DNA from: Desulfobulbus sp.
GTDB taxonomy: Bacteria; Desulfobacterota; Desulfobulbia; Desulfobulbales; Desulfobulbaceae
Direction: 5' to 3'
DNA: 9,964 bases
NCBI GenBank assembly: GCA_028684915.1
Contig: JAQUEZ010000222.1
Span: forward strand, 1 to 9,964
The notes under the pieces: generated by a model
Told to the model about the DNA's origin: nothing
Databases searched by the model: none
The model's input: the letters and a program-made list of their open reading frames with translations, nothing else
Translations under genes and position numbers: made by a program
Part shown: one piece after another, positions 1 to 5,681 of the stretch
How positions within the stretch are numbered: the stretch's first letter is position 1
Layout of the letters: the number at the start of each line of letters is the position of its first letter

Positions 1-84
1 GTTAGTAGCAGGATTTACACCCATTTGTGATGCTTTAAAGCAATATCTTCGGACGCTATTATTGACATTTCCAACCAAATAGCC
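1..84. other. Window-edge flank next to IS target site, no assignable gene
   Basis: No recognisable gene is present. If the IS element is removed and the two target copies are joined, a minus-strand frame stays open from a GTG at about 1371, through the target site, to the window edge. It is preceded directly by a TAA and has no clear ribosome binding site. The peptide (about 35 residues) matches nothing I recognise. A stretch this short can be open by chance. Confidence 0.3.
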
Positions 85-93
85 TGGGAAAGT
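85..93. repeat. Target-site duplication, left copy
   Basis: TGGGAAAGT lies immediately outside the left terminal repeat and is repeated exactly at 1342-1350. Nine bases is within the range known for IS4-family target duplications. Confidence 0.88.
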
Positions 94-108
94 CATTGCT
101 GTCTCATA
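94..108. repeat. IS left terminal inverted repeat
   Basis: CATTGCTGTCTCATA is the exact reverse complement of 1327-1341. The TGA stop of the transposase (complement of 104-106) falls inside this repeat. Confidence 0.9.
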
Positions 109-1240
109 GATTTTCCCATAATAAAATCTGCGGAGAAACTGCACGTTGAACAACAGTTGGTTCAAAAAGCTCGATTAAATTCCTCTTGGTGAAGAGGTTG
201 AGCTGCAGCACCCGGAGAATCTGCTGCATGGAACTGCCCATTTTTGCTTTGAAATTAAGATAAGCAACCAGGAGGTACACGCAGAGGGCTATCCAAACCT
301 GGGTCAACACTGCGTTGCTGGATGTCCCCAGGAAAGTTTTGATCTTCAGGTTTTGCTTGATCCACTTGAAGAACAGCTCGATCTGCCAGCGCTCCTTATA
401 TATAGCTGCGATCTCCCTGGCTTTCAGGTGGTGGGCATTGGTGACAAAGCGATATTCGACACCGGTTTCAGCATCAGTGTACGCCACCAGACGAAGTTGC
501 TCCTTGACACCTTTGAGCCGGATGGCCTGGTCGTTGGTTACACCGGGGCTTTTACGCCCAGCCCGTTTGAGCAGATATTCGACATCGGCATTGCTTTTCA
601 GGCGGGTGACAAAGAAAATGGAGTTTATGGTCAGGTCGTTGTACCAAGCGTAATCAGTGAAGCCGCGATCAAAACAGAGAAAGGATCCCTTCGGAAGCCT
701 GAGGGTTTTAGCCCAGTTGATCTCATGTACCTTGCCGCTGGTCATGTCCATGAACGCAGGGATAGAGCCATCGGCGTCCAGCCCCATGTGCAACTTGATG
801 GCCCCTTTTTTTTGTCGAAACTCGGCCCAGGGAAACACGGACAGGCAGAGATTGATCACCGTGGCGTCCAAGAGATAGAGCTTGCCCTGGAAGGAGAACT
901 TGTGTTTGGGAGCAACCAATTGGCATCGGCTCAACAGCCGGGCGAAGAGCATCTGATAGAGGGTGGCGGGCTGTTCGGCATTCACCCGTGCCAGCGTTGC
1001 TTTGGAGGTTTTCTTCATACCGAGGTGGTAGAGTCGTTGGCCCTGCGCCTTCAGGTTATCGGTGATATCACGGAGACTTCTTCTGCCGGACATTTGCCCG
1101 ATCAGCATGGCCAGGAATTGACTCCAACGGTTGTAGGAACGAAACTTCTGTCCCGCATGGTGTACTTTGGCAAGAGCATCGAATTCATATCTCGGTACAA
1201 GTGCAATCAGTTGCTTCAGCACGGTTTCCCTATGGGCCAT
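104..1240 (-). CDS. IS4-family transposase (DUF4372 plus DDE domain)
   Basis: This 378-residue DDE transposase would cut and rejoin the ends of the surrounding IS. Residues about 3-70 match the DUF4372-type N-terminal domain seen in IS4-family transposases. The catalytic region follows, with D125 (LLDAT), D191 (CFDRGF) and E288. E288 lies in a perfect YREK signature, Y281-x2-R284-x3-E288-x6-K295, diagnostic of the IS4 family. I chose the ATG at 1238-1240, which has AAGGAG nine bases upstream. An in-frame TTG at 1292-1294 would add 18 residues but overlaps a TATAAT box, so that box is more likely the promoter. No frameshift or internal stop is visible and all catalytic residues are present, so the enzyme is probably functional. 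Confidence 0.95.
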   Translation of the reverse strand: MAHRETVLKQLIALVPRYEFDALAKVHHAGQKFRSYNRWSQFLAMLIGQMSGRRSLRDITDNLKAQGQRLYHLGMKKTSKATLARVNAEQPATLYQMLFARLLSRCQLVAPKHKFSFQGKLYLLDATVINLCLSVFPWAEFRQKKGAIKLHMGLDADGSIPAFMDMTSGKVHEINWAKTLRLPKGSFLCFDRGFTDYAWYNDLTINSIFFVTRLKSNADVEYLLKRAGRKSPGVTNDQAIRLKGVKEQLRLVAYTDAETGVEYRFVTNAHHLKAREIAAIYKERWQIELFFKWIKQNLKIKTFLGTSSNAVLTQVWIALCVYLLVAYLNFKAKMGSSMQQILRVLQLNLFTKRNLIELFEPTVVQRAVSPQILLWENL

Positions 1241-1282
1241 GGCTCGGATCTCCTTGGTTTGTATGATCTTTTTCGCAAAATC

Positions 1283-1288
1283 ATTATA
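1283..1288 (-). promoter_or_regulatory. Candidate -10 box of the transposase promoter
   Basis: The minus strand reads TATAAT here, 42 bases upstream of the transposase ATG and inside the IS. At 17-base spacing the -35 position reads GAGGCT, which is poor, so the promoter would be weak. That is usual for transposase genes. Confidence 0.4.
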
Positions 1289-1326
1289 CCTCAAAGAGCT
1301 CTCCGAGCCTCTTTTTATTGATCATT

Positions 1327-1341
1327 TATGAGACAGCAATG
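1327..1341. repeat. IS right terminal inverted repeat
   Basis: TATGAGACAGCAATG is the exact complement of the left terminus at 94-108 and is followed directly by the second target copy. Confidence 0.9.
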
Positions 1342-1350
1342 TGGGAAAGT
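1342..1350. repeat. Target-site duplication, right copy
   Basis: TGGGAAAGT is identical to 85-93 and sits immediately outside the right terminal repeat. It lies 69 bases from the stop codon of the upstream 624-aa gene, so the IS inserted just downstream of that gene and did not break it. Confidence 0.88.
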
Positions 1351-1419
1351 AACAGCATCCACTTAACGGCTTACCCAAATTTTCAGCGCCACTTTTAGGT
1401 GGTAGTGTTTCAATGTTAT

Positions 1420-3294
1420 TTACTGAGATTTGGTTGATCCTGATGGATAGTTAAGTCGGTGCGCATCCCAAACCGTTTGTATCAATTTATCTGGCGCTGA
1501 CCCCGTAAATTGGTCAGGGACAGTGTACCCAAACGGGTCAGTTTTCCCTCTTGATAAAGCCATATATCTATCCGCGTAGTCAAAAAAAGCGTTATTGTTC
1601 CATAGTGTTTTTGCATCCATGAACATTGCTGTGAGGGCAACGCCGGGATAGTTGGGGGAACCAGAACCTATATCCCGGTAAAATGCTTTCCAACTTGCGT
1701 CTGATTTTTGAGGATATTGCGAGTGAAGTATCCCCCACTCTGGCATCCCTATCATAGCAGGTGAGTATCGAGTTTCGGTTCCGGGATTCCTTGTATCTGG
1801 CGACCAAGTCAAACCATTGGTGATGTCAACATCTAACTGCTTCACGTAGAAGGTCTGCCCGTCTTCACCGAAGTGTATGTATCCTGGCGGGATATTGCCG
1901 GGGCCGTATCCAGTGGAATAGAGATAATCACCAGAGATCGCCCCTACCTCCTTCATCGGTGAATAATTTAGCATTAATCCTGCAAATAAGATCGGCCATT
2001 TCCTGCCCTGAGAGTGGCCTCCGTCAGGTGGCCATCCATTTTCACCTCTCTCTAGAAAACTGTAAAGATCTATCCCCATTTGGATAAAATTTATCAGTAG
2101 TTCATGCTTTTCTTCATTTGTGTAATCTAGATGGAGTAAAAGTGCTGCATCTGCAAAGGTTGTCGGATAATAGTAGTTACTCATTCCGTTGTCAGATGGG
2201 TGCATAAACCTAACCATATACCCACCATAGTGGTCTAGCCATAACATCTTGAAATAACTCGCGTAGGTGTTGATGTCGGGTTTAGTCCCTGGGTAGCTAA
2301 AGCTTTTTAATAATGTTGTGTTTATGCTACTCACATTATGAAGTGTCTTTGATAGCGAGCTAATCCCTGGCCTGAAACTCCCGCTAGGCGGTACAGTTGA
2401 AAGAGATGTCAATACCGCAGCCGTTTTAACATAAGAAGCATTCCCGGTAGCCCATATATCATTACTAATAGTTGAGACAAGGGAGCTGTTCCCTGTTAAG
2501 ACGAGAGGGGTATCAGAAGATATTCCGATTCCTACGTTTTGTTCTTCACGGTAATCACTAGCCCCGCTCGGAATCCCATCATAACCTTGCCCTTGAGGTC
2601 CACCCGACCTACTCGACACTGGATTAAGCATAGATCCGTTAATCCTACGGGTTGTGTCAGTTGGGTGGAGTCCATATCCGGGTGTGATATTTGTTACTCT
2701 TACCCCTGGTCCCGGATCGACAACCCAATAATCACCATTGACGAACTGGCCAGAAACGACAGGTTCGGCAAATGTCCAGGTAATGCCATATTGGGTGATT
2801 GATGTTGTTGCCGCAATTGCAAATCCTTTAGGCGTGGCGACAGCGGCCTGTTCGGGGTTCAATTTTAAAGCAATGGCTTGTGGAGAAAAATTACCTGTAA
2901 AATTATAGGGTTGAACCGATATTATATTAGAATTTGCGCTTTCATCAGTTCCATTATAGGCCTTCAGCGCAAAATAATAAGTGGCGTTTTCCTCCAGTCC
3001 GCTGATGGTGTATGTGGTTTTTTTACCCACATCGATCAGAGATGCGCCTTCAATGATACCTGTGCCGACGAAATTCTGGACGGCCACGTCGCCTTTCTTG
3101 TAGTACAGCTTGTATCCAGTAACCGGCTCGGGATTGGCCGACCACGCGAACGAATAGCTTTTGGCAAAAGATTGCGTTGCCGCCAACAGGCAAAGGGTGA
3201 ATAGGCATAGGGCGATAAAAATCCTTGAGTGGGTAATATATCTGTCTCGCCGCCAATTTAATAGTGTAAGCATACAATGTTTCATCATGTTCAC
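1420..3294 (-). CDS. Exported FnIII-domain protein with a large unassigned C-terminal region
   Basis: This 624-residue protein is predicted to be exported. A basic n-region is followed by a hydrophobic core (residues about 25-40, IFIALCLFTLCLLAAT) and a likely cleavage site after QSFA44. Residues about 47-127 form one fibronectin type III domain (GYKLYYK, YTISGLEENATYYFALKAYN). The rest, about 130-624, is not a family I can name. It is rich in aromatics and has a GGHSQGRKWP stretch around residue 425, preceded by helical-looking segments, which loosely recalls the alpha/alpha-barrel folds of polysaccharide lyases. No catalytic residue can be assigned. The longest start is a GTG without a clear ribosome binding site, and ATG codons at residues 3, 4 or 8 are equally possible. 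The C-terminal region appears more AT-rich than the N-terminal domain, so it may have a separate origin. It is probably transcribed alone. Confidence 0.85.
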   Translation of the reverse strand: MNMMKHCMLTLLNWRRDRYITHSRIFIALCLFTLCLLAATQSFAKSYSFAWSANPEPVTGYKLYYKKGDVAVQNFVGTGIIEGASLIDVGKKTTYTISGLEENATYYFALKAYNGTDESANSNIISVQPYNFTGNFSPQAIALKLNPEQAAVATPKGFAIAATTSITQYGITWTFAEPVVSGQFVNGDYWVVDPGPGVRVTNITPGYGLHPTDTTRRINGSMLNPVSSRSGGPQGQGYDGIPSGASDYREEQNVGIGISSDTPLVLTGNSSLVSTISNDIWATGNASYVKTAAVLTSLSTVPPSGSFRPGISSLSKTLHNVSSINTTLLKSFSYPGTKPDINTYASYFKMLWLDHYGGYMVRFMHPSDNGMSNYYYPTTFADAALLLHLDYTNEEKHELLINFIQMGIDLYSFLERGENGWPPDGGHSQGRKWPILFAGLMLNYSPMKEVGAISGDYLYSTGYGPGNIPPGYIHFGEDGQTFYVKQLDVDITNGLTWSPDTRNPGTETRYSPAMIGMPEWGILHSQYPQKSDASWKAFYRDIGSGSPNYPGVALTAMFMDAKTLWNNNAFFDYADRYMALSRGKTDPFGYTVPDQFTGSAPDKLIQTVWDAHRLNYPSGSTKSQ

Positions 3295-3359
3295 TTGATG
3301 TCTGTTTTTATTATTAGTTACCCTGGCGGAGCCGGGGTCGGGCCTTACGCGGTGTAAGA

Positions 3360-3384
3360 ATTCCGGCTTAAAATCTGCCGGAAT
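3360..3384. repeat. Small palindrome ATTCCGGC-N9-GCCGGAAT
   Basis: A perfect 8-bp inverted repeat with a 9-base loop, followed by GACG. It has no T-run on either strand, so it is not a clear intrinsic terminator. The ATTCCGGC...GCCGGAATGACG layout looks like a dispersed extragenic palindrome. Confidence 0.6.
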
Positions 3385-3525
3385 GACGAATCTGTTGGTT
3401 TTTGCGAACTGGTCGTTTGTAGTGCTGTTTTTTTGTTTTGGATACGTTGTTCTTTTATCGCCCAGAGGGCTGGGCTCCTACGGGTTTCGTTGCTCATTTT
3501 GATAGTTTCGCAAAAAATCGATTTC

Positions 3526-3602
3526 TGTCATCATTTCGAGGAGCACTGCGACGAGAAATCTCTTTATTATTCCAGAGATTTCTCGCTGCGCTTGAGATGA
3601 CA
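3526..3602. repeat. 77-bp imperfect palindromic element (MITE/REP-like)
   Basis: The centre is a perfect 12-bp inverted repeat, CGAGAAATCTCT (3552-3563) and AGAGATTTCTCG (3574-3585), around a 10-base loop. The outer ends are also inverted (TGTCATC at 3526-3532, GATGACA at 3596-3602). Hairpin-forming units with ATTTCGA arms and GAGAAATCTC stems look like dispersed non-coding repeats. It could also act as a transcription barrier between the pseudogene remnant and the 624-aa gene, but it has no U-tract. A related half-unit is at 5586-5610. Confidence 0.65.
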
Positions 3603-3636
3603 AAGCAACCGGGTGTTTTTCACTTTTGCAAGATCA

Positions 3637-3861
3637 TCAATTCTCGATCTTATCAAAAACCAGGTATCCGACTGCTTCCGCAGGGTGGTTTACCTCTCTA
3701 TCCTTAGATCTTTCTTCTTCAACCTTCACCTGAAAACCGGTTGTCGTGATTTGCAGCATTCGTAATGCCGAGCTGTCGGTATTCTGGGTGGTTTGCATGT
3801 CGGCCAGCAGTAGCGGCGGCTGATTGTATGATGTTGCGAAAGAGGAGGGGGCGTACCCCAT
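3637..3861 (-). pseudogene. Orphan C-terminal fragment of an H-type-lectin-like repeat protein
   Basis: About 63 codons align without gaps to the end of the third H-lectin-like repeat of the 922-aa protein. By hand count 37 of 63 residues are identical, including PPLLL, DMQTT, SALRM, KVEEE and EA.GY. The fragment ends with its own TGA at the same domain boundary (KIEN versus QIEE) and lacks the final FnIII module. It starts abruptly next to the transposase remnant, and its apparent ATG lies at that junction with no ribosome binding site. It is best read as the 3' end of a paralogous surface-protein gene whose upstream part was lost through IS insertion and deletion. Divergence from the paralogue shows it is not a fresh duplication. 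Confidence 0.8.
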
Positions 3862-3871
3862 AGCCGTCAGG

Positions 3872-4602
3872 CTAAGCCGTAGCGGCAGAGATTATGTCGC
3901 ATGATGGCATTAATTCTCCACCAAATCTCAGAGTAAAAATGTCTTGAACGATCTCCGGGGAAGAGTTTCCATTTTTCCTCTTCACCAGCAAATGCTTGCG
4001 GCAGCTCAATTCGATAAACTTTGTCACTGCTTCGATTCCCTTAGAAAATGCCTGGCTGAACCGGTCAAGAGATCTTATCCAGGTCTTTAGCGCTTTGTAG
4101 AAACTGAGATTTTTTCCGTAGAGCCCCTGCATGAGATTATGCGTTATCCATAACATAGTCAGGCTGAGTACAATGATGAATAATTTTGAGTAAATATAGC
4201 ACTCGAGACGATCCTTTTTGACATTTTTAACTTTGTCGATTTTCCACAGCGATTTCCAAGCCTTAAAGACAAGCTCGATCTGCCAACGCAAGGTGTACGC
4301 CTTCCACGCATTTTCAATATCAAGCAACTCGTCTGATGCGGAAGTGATGAATAGGTTGAGCCTTGCTCGTGCTTTGAATTTTTTGCCTACTTGTCCCCTT
4401 TTTTTTGAGCATTCAGGTTGGCCTTGCGCATTCGTTCCTGGTAGACGCTTTCAGGTAACAGATAAACAAAGAGGCGAACCTGTAACATCAGGTTTCGGTC
4501 AAGGAATATTTTGTCTACAAATTTATCGGTCCCGGAATAGGTCATGGCTCGAATAATCCGGTAAAAATTCAACCTAACCTTTTTATTGCCCGGCGATTTA
4601 AT
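3872..4602 (-). pseudogene. Truncated, frameshifted IS4-type transposase remnant
   Basis: The remnant covers the middle and C-terminal parts of a DDE transposase different from the intact one at the left. Upstream codons run from about 4602 to a TAG at 4387-4389 (VYQERMRKANLNAQKKG). The protein continues in the -1 frame from the adjacent A8G4 run (minus strand, 4395-4406) through KKFKARARLNLFITS and down to the TAG at 3872-3874. The C-terminal piece keeps the YREK signature (Y-TL-R-WQI-E-LVFKAW-K). The N-terminal half with the two catalytic aspartates is missing, because the sequence stops next to the end of the 291-aa gene. The product cannot be active. The IS end nearest the orphan lectin fragment is at about 3861; no matching terminal repeat survives on the other side. 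Confidence 0.88.
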
Positions 4603-4605
4603 TTA

Positions 4606-5481
4606 TTATTTCAGCATAATATCATCCACTTTTAATGTTCCTCTCAACAATACCTTATCCACACTGCTGATGGTAACGCCTGGATATGCGTTTGCCAAAT
4701 CCGTTGCCAGGTTTCTGGTGATGCTTTGCCATGTCCCATTCATGGAGGAAGTTCCAAGACCATATTTAATATAGGTATCGTTCACAATATTTGGTACCAA
4801 TGTGTTGGTATCAATACCAATGTAGCTAAGATACATTAGTCCCACCGACGTACTGACTTGAACATAGATTTGGTAACGTTCGGATGTCAGAAAACTAAGG
4901 CTAATTGTAGATTTGTCTTTTATGTTTAGGGTGGAGCCGTCAGCCTTGGCTAAAGAAAAACCATTATCCCAGCCAGCACCTGTAAACGATATCACCCTGC
5001 TATTTCGTGCAGAATCATATTCATTGGCAATGGTTGCTCCCGCCGGAATGTTGTCATAAACCGACCACCCTACAGTGGTTCCGTCTTCCGCGTCTTCAAG
5101 TACGAGTCCTTCACTATAAGTGACCTTTTGTTGAGCCAAGGTCACCCCTTTCGTGTTGTCAATCACTGTCAGGGTAACGGGGTAGATGCCTGGGGTATAT
5201 GAGGTGCTCGCCGTTACGCCAGTCCCAACCACCCCGTTACCAAAATCCCATTGGTACGCCGTTATCGTTCCATCAGGGTCAGTTGAGCCACTGGCATCAA
5301 AGTTAAACGCGCCTTCATTGTTCGTATAGTTGAATGAAGCCACTGGTGGTTTATTTGTTCCCTGGGTATCGGTAATGGTCACCCCTTTGAGGCTACCGTA
5401 GAAGTCGGCGGCAATTGCAGGTGGGAAGAGGCACAGGGAAAGCAGGCCGGTGAGAAAAGTGGTTGCGGTGGCTGCGTTCAT
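4606..5481 (-). CDS. Exported PKD-domain protein with jelly-roll, carbohydrate-binding-like C-terminus
   Basis: This 291-residue protein begins with a signal peptide (hydrophobic FLTGLLSLCLF, likely cleavage around AIAA25). Residues about 42-122 form a PKD domain: PVASF, FDASGSTDPDG, then YQWDFGNG around residue 78 with N where D is usual, and PVTLTVID. Residues about 128-291 start EDAEDGTTVGWSVYDN and end KVLLRGTLKVDDIML. They are beta-rich and resemble jelly-roll modules that bind carbohydrate in extracellular proteins, but I see no catalytic motif. AGGAG lies seven bases before the ATG, which supports this start. Tandem TAA TAA stops end the gene, and a transposase remnant begins within about ten bases. 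The 200-base gap after the 922-aa gene suggests its own promoter or a loose operon. A surface or matrix sugar-binding role is inference. Confidence 0.88.
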   Translation of the reverse strand: MNAATATTFLTGLLSLCLFPPAIAADFYGSLKGVTITDTQGTNKPPVASFNYTNNEGAFNFDASGSTDPDGTITAYQWDFGNGVVGTGVTASTSYTPGIYPVTLTVIDNTKGVTLAQQKVTYSEGLVLEDAEDGTTVGWSVYDNIPAGATIANEYDSARNSRVISFTGAGWDNGFSLAKADGSTLNIKDKSTISLSFLTSERYQIYVQVSTSVGLMYLSYIGIDTNTLVPNIVNDTYIKYGLGTSSMNGTWQSITRNLATDLANAYPGVTISSVDKVLLRGTLKVDDIMLK

Positions 5482-5585
5482 TTTTATTCTCCTGAAAATT
5501 ATTTTACCAGTATTTTCGGTCGTTATTTGTTGAGCCTTGTTATCACTGGCTGATTTTTTCGTCGTGGTTGTTTATCTTGTTTGAG

Positions 5586-5610
5586 AGTTCTCTCCGTAGT
5601 CGAAATGACA
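5586..5610. repeat. Half-unit related to the 77-bp palindromic element
   Basis: The minus strand reads TGTCATTTCGACTACGGAGA and continues GAACT. This resembles the TCATTTCGAG...GAGAAATCTC arm of the element at 3526-3602. The opposite arm is missing. It lies between the 922-aa and 291-aa genes. Confidence 0.4.
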
Positions 5611-5681
5611 GATAGGTCGGAAGACCGCCTCGGCACAATATCAAGGTCGGGGAATTCCTCATCGCACACCTTGCCTTCCGG

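Larger units (their letters stand above)
94..1341 (-). mobile_element. Complete IS4-family insertion sequence (1248 bp)
   Basis: The element is bounded by a perfect 15-bp inverted repeat (CATTGCTGTCTCATA at 94-108, complement at 1327-1341). Directly outside both ends is the 9-bp direct repeat TGGGAAAGT (85-93 and 1342-1350), which reads as the target-site duplication. It contains one transposase gene whose stop codon lies inside the left repeat, a compact layout common in IS elements. Perfect termini, an intact gene and undamaged target copies suggest a recent and possibly still active insertion. The family call rests on the DDE and YREK signatures of the transposase. I cannot name the specific element without a database comparison. 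Confidence 0.93.
3295..3636. other. Non-coding stretch with palindromic repeat-like elements
   Basis: These 342 bases hold no convincing gene. They contain at least two palindromic units (listed separately) and the motif AGAGGGCTGGGCTCCTACGG at about 3463-3482. From general experience these resemble small dispersed extragenic repeats, but only a genome-wide search could prove that. The first tens of bases upstream of the 624-aa gene are AT-rich and may hold its promoter; no clear -35/-10 pair is visible. Confidence 0.6.

Noticed and set aside
353..1321. Long plus-strand open frame (322 codons) across the IS
   Set aside because: It is antisense to the intact transposase, crosses the IS boundary region, and its translation shows no domain or ribosome binding site.
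1351..1419. Possible terminator after the 624-aa gene (CCACCTAAAAGTGG)
   Set aside because: The stem is only four base pairs and no T-run follows.
3340..3386. GG-N10-GC spacings upstream of the 624-aa gene resembling sigma-54 sites
   Set aside because: One coincides with the ATTCCGGC palindrome and both lack a proper TTGCW -12 box, so they are probably chance matches.
3438..3707. Plus-strand open frame (89 codons) through the repeat region
   Set aside because: It runs through palindromic repeats and into antisense of the lectin fragment, and has no start support.
3637..3861. Fragment read as a functional 74-aa gene
   Set aside because: Its ATG arises at the junction with the IS remnant, there is no ribosome binding site, and it covers only part of one domain repeat.
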